Under the pieces are notes generated by a model. The model had not been told where the DNA came from, ran no database searches, and worked only from the letters and a program-made list of their open reading frames with translations. From contig JALOAP010000040.1 in the NCBI GenBank assembly GCA_023228745.1, forward strand, positions 1 to 12,894: a stretch of 12,894 nucleotides of DNA, given 5' to 3'. A program made the translations under genes and the position numbers. The DNA is from Dehalococcoidia bacterium. GTDB lineage: Bacteria > Chloroflexota > Dehalococcoidia > Tepidiformales > Tepidiformaceae. Shown in pieces: positions 7,013 through 12,673 of this stretch (positions within the stretch are counted from its first letter, which is position 1; the number at the start of each line of letters is the position of its first letter).

Positions 7013-7299
7013 CACGACCCCCTGCTCGTGCGCGCGCTGCGCACACGGTCCACACGCTGCGGCGGGGACGATGGTACCTGCTGCAGCTGAGAGTTCACGG
7101 TTGGGGCTCCACTCCCACTCACGATGATCACCGGGCGGCGCTCCACAACGAGCAGCGCTCCATCTCCTTCGCTACCGCCGCCGGTGTAACCCCTGGCGCC
7201 AACCGCCCCCAGCACCAGCGCGAAGACGGCCAGCCCGGCCCCCGCAGTCAGGAGCTTCGTGCCCCGAAACTTGCTCTTACCGGCTCGTCTAGTCGTCAT
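7012..7299 (-). CDS. Small single-pass membrane protein, unknown function
   Basis: A 95-residue protein with a basic N-terminus (MTTRRAGKSKFRGTK), one membrane helix at about 15-37 (LLTAGAGLAVFALVLGAVGA), and an outer tail of about 58 residues containing VVERRPVIIVSGSG and a Gln/Pro/Arg-rich end. No domain is recognised. ATG at 7299 lies inside the Asp-codon repeat that ends the upstream gene and overlaps that gene by 11 bases. No Shine-Dalgarno is visible there, so translation probably depends on ribosomes finishing the upstream gene. Extending the frame upstream only adds a low-complexity Thr/Met-rich shadow of the Asp repeat. Its stop overlaps the start of the reductase-like gene. Position suggests an accessory subunit for that protein, but this is inference. 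Confidence 0.68.
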   Translation of the reverse strand: MTTRRAGKSKFRGTKLLTAGAGLAVFALVLGAVGARGYTGGGSEGDGALLVVERRPVIIVSGSGAPTVNSQLQQVPSSPPQRVDRVRSARTSRGS

Positions 7300-7705
7300 C
7301 GTCGTCGTCGTGCCGATCCCGGCCGTGGTCGTCGTCATCGCCGTGTCGGTCTCCGCCGTGGTCGTCGTCATCGTCGTCGTGCCGGTCCCGGCCACTATCG
7401 TCGTCCCAGTCGTCATCGTCCCAGTCGTCGTCGTCCCAATCGTCCCAGTCGTCATCGTCGTCCCACGACTGTCCGCTCCCGTTGTCGTCCACGAGCACGG
7501 TGCCCGGGGCCGCCGGCGCGAAACCGGCGAGTGCGTCACCTTCCCGTACGACCATCGGTGTGCCGTCCATCACGACGACCTGCTGTTCATCGCCACTGCC
7601 GCCCCCGCCTTCGCCGAGGTTGGCACCCGAGACGGCTGCGACCGCTGCCGCGCTGGTGAGCAATGTCACCACTCCGGCCGTGAGCATGGATGCGATTCGA
7701 TTCAT
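7289..7705 (-). CDS. Exported Asp-rich repeat protein, unknown function
   Basis: A 138-residue protein. Residues 1-28 form a signal peptide (MNRIASMLTAGVV, Ala/Val-rich core, AVAAVSGA as possible cleavage region), followed by a Gly/Ser-rich stretch and a short folded-looking part (about 40-75, VVVMDGTPMVVREGDALAGF). The last 60 or so residues are almost wholly low complexity: WDDDD units with five tryptophans spaced three to six residues apart, then GRDRHDDDDDD and DRHGDDDD units ending in six aspartates. Such a tail should be highly acidic and could bind Ca, Fe or other cations outside the membrane, with His as extra ligand; no calcium-binding family (EF-hand, RTX, calsequestrin) was recognised. 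ATG at 7705 follows GGAGG by about six bases, a strong start. It lies 80 bases downstream of apbE and overlaps the next gene. Function unknown. Confidence 0.82.
   Translation of the reverse strand: MNRIASMLTAGVVTLLTSAAAVAAVSGANLGEGGGGSGDEQQVVVMDGTPMVVREGDALAGFAPAAPGTVLVDDNGSGQSWDDDDDWDDWDDDDWDDDDWDDDSGRDRHDDDDDDHGGDRHGDDDDHGRDRHDDDDDD
7292..7480 (-). repeat. Asp-codon tandem repeat region
   Basis: On the + strand this is a dense run of GTC/ATC triplets. GCCGTGGTCGTCGTCATCG is exactly duplicated at 7322-7340 and 7355-7373, and a TCGTCGTGCCG(A/G)TCCCGGCC segment ends near 7324 and near 7393. In protein this is the duplicated GRDRHDDDDDD unit and the WDDDD series. The structure suggests growth by slippage or unequal crossing. 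Confidence 0.75.
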
Positions 7706-7785
7706 GTGAGTCCTCCGAGAGTTTGGTCTCGAAGAGCACATCGCTCGGCGCGCAGAAAAGAGTCGCCGGGTAAAGGAAAGTTGCC

Positions 7786-8655
7786 TTACCGTTCCCAGTT
7801 CCAGGCTTCGATGTGCCCATCGGGGGCGATCGCGAGGACACCGTGGCCCTGGCCGGCAGCGAGGGTGGCCAGTTCCGGGCCGCCGATGAGCACCGCCTTT
7901 GCCCACACCTCGGCGCGCCAGGTCAGCGCCCCCCGCGTACTCACCTGCGCATAACCCGACTCGGCGGGGAGCCCGGTGCGGGGATCGATGAGGTGATGCG
8001 CCTCTCCCTGCGCTGCAGCAACCCATCGCCGCTTCGCAACCGTCGAGGTCGCCAGCGCACCCATCCAGGTGCCCTCCCAGGCGAGGGTGCCGTCCGGGCC
8101 CTCGATCTCAACCGTCCATCCCGGGGCGCCTGGCTCTTCGCCGCCGGAACAGCGCAGGTCGCCGCCCGCATTCACGAGTACGCCGTCGAACCGGTCCGCC
8201 AGCAGCTCCACAGCGAGGTCCACCGTCCAGCCCTTCACAATCCCACCGAGGTCGAGCGCTCCGCTGCGCAACCGCACGCCACTCTCTCCGAAATCCAGGC
8301 AGCTCCGCGGGTCCGGCACGTCCTGCCGGCGTGGAGAACCGCCCCGCACCTCGGCGAACGTCCGGTCATACCCCGCCTCCCGCAGCGCGGGCAGGACCAT
8401 CGGGTTGAACAGCCCGCCGGTCATCTCGAACGCTTGGATCGCCATCCTGCACGCCTGTACGAACCCGGCATCCGTCACCGTCTCGCCCCGGTTCAGTGCG
8501 CTCAGCAGGCTCTCCGGGCGAAATCGCGAAAAGGCCGCCTCCTGCCGCTCGAACAGCAGCCGCACGGAGAGCGTCGCATCGAACGCCGGGGCCCACGTCT
8601 GCAGCGCGACATCCACATCCGTGTCCATCGCCCGGAACTGCTCATCGAATTGCAT
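7786..8655 (-). CDS. apbE: FAD:protein FMN transferase (ApbE family)
   Basis: A 289-residue enzyme that transfers FMN from FAD to a Thr/Ser of a target protein in a Mg-dependent reaction. Diagnostic motifs appear in order: FRAMDTDV (7-14; canonical FRAMGTDV), FSRFRPESLLSALN (42-55), GLFNPMVLPALREAGYD (81-97), DLGGIVKGWTVD (135-146), VNAGGD (161-166), ATSTVAKRRW (202-211) and HHLIDPRTG (220-228). Length is normal for a form without export signal. No signal peptide or lipobox is present, so it probably acts in the cytoplasm, unlike lipoprotein ApbE. ATG at 8655 has AGGA about six bases upstream. It leads the minus-strand cluster, 80 bases ahead of the Asp-rich gene, and is divergent from the lipid kinase gene with 37 bases between starts. 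No protein in this window has a clear [ST]GA[ST] flavinylation motif, so its target is probably elsewhere. Confidence 0.92.
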   Translation of the reverse strand: MQFDEQFRAMDTDVDVALQTWAPAFDATLSVRLLFERQEAAFSRFRPESLLSALNRGETVTDAGFVQACRMAIQAFEMTGGLFNPMVLPALREAGYDRTFAEVRGGSPRRQDVPDPRSCLDFGESGVRLRSGALDLGGIVKGWTVDLAVELLADRFDGVLVNAGGDLRCSGGEEPGAPGWTVEIEGPDGTLAWEGTWMGALATSTVAKRRWVAAAQGEAHHLIDPRTGLPAESGYAQVSTRGALTWRAEVWAKAVLIGGPELATLAAGQGHGVLAIAPDGHIEAWNWER

Positions 8656-8692
8656 ACTGTCCTGTTATCGCCCGACGCGGTAGGTTCCCGCA

Positions 8693-9808
8693 ATGCGCCC
8701 AAAACCGTTCTTCATCGTGAACCCTGTGTCTGGCGGCGGTCGCACCCGCGGAAAGCTCCCGCGCCTCCGGGCTGCTATCGAAGGTCACGGCTTCGAACCC
8801 GACCTCGTGCTCACCGAGCGCCCATGGCATGCCTACGAGCTGGCCCGGGCCGCCATCGAACAAGGTCACGACACGCTCGTTGCCTGCGGCGGCGACGGCA
8901 CGGTGTTCGAAGTGGCGAACGCCATCTTCGACCTGGAAGCGGCCGCTCGCGTGCGTCTCGGCACCATCCCGCTCGGTACAGGGAAAGACGTGGCGAAGTG
9001 CCTTGGCATGCCCCGCCCCGCAGCCGCGCTCCGGGCGATCGCTGCCGGTGCCGAGCGAGCCATCGATGTGGGCCGCGTTGAATCCGTCGATGCTTATGGT
9101 CAGCCCATCGTCCGCCACTTCCTGCTCGAGGCCTCCGCCGGTTGGATCCCGGAGATCTCCCATTCCATCCCCCGCATCCTCAAGCGCCTCGGAGATACGT
9201 CGCCCTACGTCGTCACCGCGTTTGTGAAGATGCTCGGCCCCATGAACCGTTACTTCACGCTCGAAATCGATGGCCTCGAATATCACGCGCCCTACAACTC
9301 CATCAGCGCGCACAACATGGCCTTCTGGGGTGGCGACCTTGAGGTTGCACCCGGCGCTGACCCGGCCGATGGCCTGCTCGATGCCATCCGCTGGGGCCCG
9401 TTGGGCCGGCTGATGGTGCTTCGCGCCATCCAGGGGCAGCGCCAGGGCGGCCGGCATCTTGCCATCGAGGGAGTCGATCACCATGCCGCGAAGCGCGTCC
9501 GCCTCGACTCGCCGAAGCGGACGCACCTCGAACTCGACGGTGAGGCTGCCGGCTTCCTCCCCGCCGCCCTCGAAGTCATCCCGCACGCGCTTCGCTTCCT
9601 CGCACCGTCGCAGCGAAACGGCCGGCGACGAGCTCCCAGGGTCGATGGCCGAGAGGTGACGGCCAGCCGCTACTTGAACACCGGGTCGCGCTTCTCGACG
9701 AACGCCCGCGCCGCCTCGCGGAAGTCATCCGACGAGACGAGCTTCCAGTGCCGCTCCGTCTCGAGCTCCAGGTACTCCTTGAACTCCATGCGCTCCGCAG
9801 CTACGTAG
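8693..9808 (+). CDS. Diacylglycerol/lipid kinase family protein (YegS-like)
   Basis: A 371-residue member of the DAGK-catalytic/YegS/sphingosine-kinase family, which phosphorylates a lipid such as diacylglycerol with ATP. Motifs: VNPVSGGGRTRGK (9-21, phosphate loop), CGGDGTVFEVANAI (65-78, nucleotide-binding and catalytic GGDGT), LGTIPLGTGKDVAKCLG (89-105) and HNMAFWGGDLEVAPGADPADGLLDAIRWG in the second domain. The family fold ends around residue 305 (LEVIPHALRFLAP). The remaining 66 residues are Arg/Ser-rich, and the last 46 or so are antisense to the neighbouring crotonase gene, so they are probably not a conserved part. A one-base change of frame between about 9600 and 9650 would reach a TGA at 9657-9659 and give a normal length. 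ATG at 8693 has no clear ribosome binding site; TAGGTT at 8681-8686 could be a -10 for a leaderless transcript. Confidence 0.87.
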   Translation: MRPKPFFIVNPVSGGGRTRGKLPRLRAAIEGHGFEPDLVLTERPWHAYELARAAIEQGHDTLVACGGDGTVFEVANAIFDLEAAARVRLGTIPLGTGKDVAKCLGMPRPAAALRAIAAGAERAIDVGRVESVDAYGQPIVRHFLLEASAGWIPEISHSIPRILKRLGDTSPYVVTAFVKMLGPMNRYFTLEIDGLEYHAPYNSISAHNMAFWGGDLEVAPGADPADGLLDAIRWGPLGRLMVLRAIQGQRQGGRHLAIEGVDHHAAKRVRLDSPKRTHLELDGEAAGFLPAALEVIPHALRFLAPSQRNGRRRAPRVDGREVTASRYLNTGSRFSTNARAASRKSSDETSFQCRSVSSSRYSLNSMRSAAT

Positions 9809-10434
9809 TGCGCCTTCATCGTTCGCAATGCCCGCGGTGAACGCTTCGCCATCTCCGCGACCAGCTTCGCCACCTCGTCCCGGAAGACGTCGTCGTCCCA
9901 CACACGCGCCACGAGCCCGATGCGGTGCGCTTCGTCCGCGCTGAACTTCTCGGAGAGCAACGAAAGCTCTCGTGCCTTGGCCGCACCGACCAACCGCGGC
10001 AGCGACCACGGGAGGCCCATGTCGCCCGCCACCGCGACGCGCAGGAAGGCCGTGCTAAAGTTCGCCGAGCGCGCGGCCACACGGATATCTGCCCCGCACG
10101 CCCAACCGAAGCCAGCACCCGCGCACGCGCCGTTCACCGCCGCGATCGTCACCGCGGGCATCTCGTGGAGCAGCCGCGCCACGTGGTAGCGGTCCGGGTT
10201 GTCCCGCTCTTCGTCGTCCGAACCGCCCTTGAGGTCCGCTCCCGGGCAGAATGCCCGCCCGGCGCCCGTCAGCACGAGGATGCGCAGATCGGGGTCGACG
10301 GCGGCAGCCTGCAGGCACTCATACGTCTCCCGCAGCATCTTCACAGTCATCCCGTTGAACTGGTCCGGCCGGTTGATGGTCAGCGTTCCGACGCCGTTCG
10401 ATGCCTCGTAGATGATGGTTTCGTAAGTGGCCAT
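9670..10434 (-). CDS. Enoyl-CoA hydratase/isomerase (crotonase) family protein
   Basis: A 254-residue crotonase-fold enzyme acting on acyl-CoA thioesters, of normal family length. The CoA-binding/oxyanion segments are AGRAFCPGADLKG (58-70) and NGACAGAGFGWACGADIRVA (101-120). In the active-site region FSTAFLRVAVAGDMGLPWSL, the position of the first hydratase glutamate (rat Glu144) appears to be F130, while the second (Glu164) appears kept as E156 in KARELSLL. D138 sits where PaaG-like isomerases have an aspartate. An isomerase- or PaaG-like reaction is therefore as likely as plain hydration; this rests on alignment by eye. ATG at 10434 follows GAGGAG by about seven bases. The gene is divergent from the thiolase and overlaps the lipid kinase reading frame by 139 bases at its 3' end. 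Confidence 0.93.
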   Translation of the reverse strand: MATYETIIYEASNGVGTLTINRPDQFNGMTVKMLRETYECLQAAAVDPDLRILVLTGAGRAFCPGADLKGGSDDEERDNPDRYHVARLLHEMPAVTIAAVNGACAGAGFGWACGADIRVAARSANFSTAFLRVAVAGDMGLPWSLPRLVGAAKARELSLLSEKFSADEAHRIGLVARVWDDDVFRDEVAKLVAEMAKRSPRALRTMKAHYVAAERMEFKEYLELETERHWKLVSSDDFREAARAFVEKRDPVFK

Positions 10435-10470
10435 GCTCTTCTCCTCGTGCCTGCGTTCTTGGTGGGGACC

Positions 10471-10499
10471 ATGCTACGGACTCCCTGGCGCGCCGGGAA
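10471..10499 (-). promoter_or_regulatory. Possible promoter of the crotonase gene
   Basis: On the minus strand, TTCCCG (10494-10499), a 17-base spacer and TAGCAT (10471-10476) resemble a sigma-70 promoter that would give a leader of about 30 bases. Both hexamers are imperfect. Confidence 0.25.
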
Positions 10500-10528
10500 C
10501 CACGGCATCCGCCGGCTCGTCTCCCACT

Positions 10529-10538
10529 CGAACGTTCG
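10529..10538. promoter_or_regulatory. Palindrome CGAACGTTCG, possible operator
   Basis: A perfect 10-base palindrome in the divergent crotonase/thiolase intergenic region, about 23 bases upstream of the thiolase -10 candidate, so it would overlap the -35 area. A second GTTCG half-site follows at 10540-10544. A repressor of acyl-CoA genes binding here is a guess from position only. Confidence 0.3.
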
Positions 10539-10557
10539 CGTTCGGCTAAGCGATTCC

Positions 10558-10566
10558 TGATACACT
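10558..10566 (+). promoter_or_regulatory. Extended -10 promoter of the thiolase gene
   Basis: TGATACACT is an extended -10 element (TG, one base, TACACT). It predicts a transcript start near 10573 and a leader of about 32 bases ahead of the ATG at 10605. No good -35 is visible, which is usual for extended -10 promoters. Confidence 0.4.
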
Positions 10567-10604
10567 TGCCGGGCATTCCAATTTCCCGAAGGGATCCTTT
10601 TTTC

Positions 10605-11789
10605 ATGCGCGAAGTTGTCATCGTCGATGCCATTCGCACGCCGTTCGGACGGCGCGGCGGCGTCCTCAGCCAGAACCATCCGGTCGAGACCTCGGCTGTC
10701 CTCCTCAACGCGCTCAAGGAGCGCAACAACCTCGACCCCGAGACTGTCGACCACGTCCTGTGGGGGTGTGTGAGCGAAGTCGGCGCGCAGTCGACCAACC
10801 TTGCCCGCAACATCGTGCTCACCGCTGGCTGGCCGTACACGGTGCCCGGCGTAACCATGGACCAGCAATGCAGCTCGAGCCAGCAGGCAGTGCACTTCGC
10901 CGCCAACCAGGTTGCCAGCGGCACCCACGAGATCGTCGTCGCCGGTGGTACCGAGTGGATGTCGCAGATTCCCCTCGGCGCGAACGTCGGCAAGGACATG
11001 GGCTATCCGTTCACAGAAGCCATGCGCCAGCAGTACGACCTGACCTCGCAGGGCCTCTCCGCCGAGCGCATCGCCGACAAGTGGGGCGTCACCCGCGAAG
11101 AGGCCGACGAGTTCGGGGCGCACAGCCAGGAGAAGGCTGCCACCGCCGCCAGGGAAGGCCGCTTCAAGAACGAGATGGTCCCTGTCGCCGGCAAGAAGAA
11201 GACCAAGAAGGATGACGGCACCGAGGAGTGGCACGACGCCACCATCGACTTCGACGAAGGCATTCGCCCCGGCACCACGCCGGAGATCCTCGCGAACCTG
11301 AAGCCCTCGTTCCGCGAGAATGGCGTGCACCACGCCGGTAACTCCAGTCAGATCACGGATGGCTCGGCGGCCGTGCTTGTCACCCACTCCGAGCTGGCGA
11401 AGAAAATGGGCTGGAAGCCTCGCGCCCGCTTCGTCGCGCAGGCCGTGGTCGGCTCCGACCCCGAGCTCATGCTGACCGGCCCCATCCCGGCCACTCAGCT
11501 CGCCCTGCAGCGCGCCAACCTCTCGATGCGCGACATCGACCTCACCGAGATCAACGAAGCTTTCGCCAGCGTCGTCCTCGCCTGGAGGCGGGAACTCCAG
11601 GCCGACATGGATAAGGTGAACGTGAACGGCGGCGCAATCGCCCTTGGCCACCCGACCGGTGCCACCGGCGCCCGCCTCTTCGGCACCCTGCTGAACGAGC
11701 TCGAGCGCACCGGCGGCAAGTACGGCCTCGTCACCATGTGCATCGGCGGCGGCATCGGCACCGCTACCATCATCGAGCGCCTCGACTAG
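10605..11789 (+). CDS. Acetyl-CoA acetyltransferase (thiolase family)
   Basis: A 394-residue thiolase, which condenses or cleaves acyl-CoA and acetyl-CoA through an acyl-cysteine intermediate. The nucleophile is C89 in TMDQQCSSSQQA; NEAFAS, H349 in GGAIALGHPTGATGARL, and C379 in CIGGGIG complete the active site. Length is typical. A Lys-rich insertion-like loop (AGKKKTKKDDGTEEW) lies near the middle. ATG at 10605 gives the standard MREVVIVDAIRTPFGRRGG start, with GAAGGG about eleven bases upstream; an earlier in-frame start at 10566 would overlap the promoter. It is divergent from a crotonase-family gene, suggesting joint use in fatty-acid or aromatic acyl-CoA metabolism, although direction (breakdown or synthesis) cannot be read from sequence. 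A strong hairpin terminator follows. Confidence 0.95.
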   Translation: MREVVIVDAIRTPFGRRGGVLSQNHPVETSAVLLNALKERNNLDPETVDHVLWGCVSEVGAQSTNLARNIVLTAGWPYTVPGVTMDQQCSSSQQAVHFAANQVASGTHEIVVAGGTEWMSQIPLGANVGKDMGYPFTEAMRQQYDLTSQGLSAERIADKWGVTREEADEFGAHSQEKAATAAREGRFKNEMVPVAGKKKTKKDDGTEEWHDATIDFDEGIRPGTTPEILANLKPSFRENGVHHAGNSSQITDGSAAVLVTHSELAKKMGWKPRARFVAQAVVGSDPELMLTGPIPATQLALQRANLSMRDIDLTEINEAFASVVLAWRRELQADMDKVNVNGGAIALGHPTGATGARLFGTLLNELERTGGKYGLVTMCIGGGIGTATIIERLD

Positions 11790-11816
11790 CCGGCGGCTTA
11801 CCAGGCGATAATGAAT

Positions 11817-11840
11817 GAGGCCGGGCAATCGCCCGGCCTC
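11817..11840. terminator. Hairpin terminator after the thiolase gene
   Basis: A perfect 10-base-pair stem, GAGGCCGGGC and GCCCGGCCTC, with loop AATC, stands 27 bases after the thiolase stop and is followed by the moderately T-rich GTTGCGTTCT. It lies between two convergent genes, so it may serve both strands. Confidence 0.8.
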
Positions 11841-11869
11841 GTTGCGTTCTAAGTCCTGGCCCTGTCCCC

Positions 11870-12526
11870 TTAGTCCTTCAACACATCCACCACCAGCCGC
11901 GTCGGGCTCTTGAGCGTCGTCACGACGAAGTTCTGCTCGCCGGTTGTGCCCACGGCGTAGGTCACGACGCCTTCAAAGTCGCAGATCCTGATCGCCTCTT
12001 CGATTGTCCCACCCGGGCCATCAACCATCTCGTCGATCGTTGGTTGTCCCGCTTCTGTGTGCCCAACCGCGTGGTCGATGCGGACCTGGAGGATGGCTTC
12101 GCCCTTGATCTCCACCTCTTCTCCCGAACCACACTGCACGGCACTCTCGACATACTCGATCCGCGCCGCCGGCAGTGCTGGCCCATCGAACTCGAACACA
12201 ATGCGGTCGGCGTTCGCGTGTCCGCCGGTGCGAACGTCTACGACGGTGATGTTGCCGGCGAAGTCCTCCGGGTCTGCCTTGACGTCGAATGGTGTCGTTT
12301 GGCCGCCGTCCGGTGCCGGGGTGCCATCCTCAGCGGCGGTGCCCGTCGCTGTCACGGTGGCGGTACCCGCAGCGGTCTCGCCCGCCGTCACCGTGCTTGT
12401 TGCGGTTTCGGTCGCAGCGGCGGTCGTTGCCGCAGCGGTTGGTGTCTCGTCATCGTCATCGTCGCCGCAGCCTACAAAAACCGCTCCGATGAGCAGCGGC
12501 AGTGCGGCCATCGCAATCCAGCGCAT
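11870..12526 (-). CDS. AMIN-like domain lipoprotein
   Basis: A 218-residue exported lipoprotein. Residues 1-20 form a lipoprotein signal ending VFVGC with lipidation at C20, followed directly by GDDDDD. A Thr/Ala-rich linker runs to about 80. The rest (about 88-218) matches the AMIN-like domain found in high-GC bacteria: VVDVRTGGHANADRIVFEFD, ARIEYV, a beta-strand series, and TTLKSPTRLVVDVLKD at the end. AMIN domains are associated with envelope or peptidoglycan localisation; whether this one binds peptidoglycan is not shown. ATG at 12526 has a strong GGAGGG about six bases upstream, and that site can be paired by repeats in the leader. It lies downstream of, and in the same direction as, a GH25/DUF1906-like gene, with two hairpins and a tandem repeat between them, so it probably has its own promoter. 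Confidence 0.88.
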   Translation of the reverse strand: MRWIAMAALPLLIGAVFVGCGDDDDDETPTAAATTAAATETATSTVTAGETAAGTATVTATGTAAEDGTPAPDGGQTTPFDVKADPEDFAGNITVVDVRTGGHANADRIVFEFDGPALPAARIEYVESAVQCGSGEEVEIKGEAILQVRIDHAVGHTEAGQPTIDEMVDGPGGTIEEAIRICDFEGVVTYAVGTTGEQNFVVTTLKSPTRLVVDVLKD

Positions 12527-12533
12527 GGTTTCC

Positions 12534-12572
12534 CTCCAGCCCCGCGCAGATCGTACGTTTCCCGGGCTGGAG
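12534..12572 (-). promoter_or_regulatory. Leader hairpin covering the lipoprotein's ribosome binding site
   Basis: In the mRNA, CTCCAGCCC (complement of 12564-12572) can pair perfectly over nine bases with GGGCTGGAG (complement of 12534-12542), which contains GGAG of the Shine-Dalgarno. The loop is about 21 bases. A second CTCCAGCCC copy 20 bases further upstream can form the same stem. This would hide the ribosome binding site and could limit translation; it is inferred from base pairing only. Confidence 0.45.
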
Positions 12573-12600
12573 TCGGATTTCCCGGGCTGGAGTCGGATTT
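12561..12600. repeat. Exact 20-base tandem direct repeat, two copies
   Basis: CCCGGGCTGGAGTCGGATTT occurs twice head to tail at 12561-12580 and 12581-12600, and TTT also precedes the first copy. It lies in the upstream region of the AMIN-like lipoprotein gene. Two copies are too few and too short for a CRISPR array. It may be a doubled regulatory site or a simple duplication. Confidence 0.9.
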
Positions 12601-12608
12601 GAGGTATG

Positions 12609-12648
12609 GGTGGCGTGGCAGCCTTACAAGCGCTGCGGACACGCCACC
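12609..12648 (-). terminator. Hairpin downstream of the GH25-like gene
   Basis: A 9-base-pair outer stem (GGTGGCGTG and CACGCCACC) encloses a 5-base-pair inner stem (GCAGC and GCTGC), with a three-base bulge on one side. It begins 14 bases past the stop of the minus-strand gene at 12662, consistent with a terminator. There is no clear T-run. Confidence 0.5.
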
Positions 12649-12655
12649 ACGCCCG

Positions 12656-12673
12656 GCCTGCCTACGGGCAGGC
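12656..12673 (-). terminator. Short hairpin over the GH25-like stop codon
   Basis: GCCTGCC and GGCAGGC form a 7-base-pair stem around a TACG loop. It overlaps the stop codon of the GH25-like gene, so it may protect the 3' end or assist the following hairpin. Confidence 0.3.

Noticed and set aside
7100..7125. VSGSGAPT in the small membrane protein as an ApbE flavinylation site
   Set aside because: The residue that should be Thr or Ser in [ST]GA[ST] is Pro, and there is no FMN-binding domain around it.
7300..7539. Thr/Met-rich N-terminal extension of the small membrane protein frame
   Set aside because: It is only the Asp repeat read in another frame; the membrane protein proper begins at the ATG at 7299.
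7706..7785. ECF-type promoter (an AACTT-like -35) ahead of the Asp-rich gene
   Set aside because: A CAACTT is present on the minus strand, but no -10 at a proper distance was found and the motif is not repeated with the same spacing elsewhere in the window.
7813..9081. Plus-strand open frame of 422 codons over apbE and the kinase start
   Set aside because: It is antisense to apbE, whose motifs are unmistakable, and is out of frame with the lipid kinase.
10529..10544. LexA/SOS box of the CGAAC-N4-GTTCG type
   Set aside because: The half-sites are separated by 0 or 6 bases, not 4, and the flanking genes are not DNA-repair genes.
10380..11828. Minus-strand open frame of 482 codons over the thiolase gene
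   Set aside because: It is the antisense shadow of the thiolase, which has complete active-site motifs on the plus strand.
12561..12600. CRISPR-like repeats
   Set aside because: There are only two copies in direct tandem without spacers, and no cas gene nearby.
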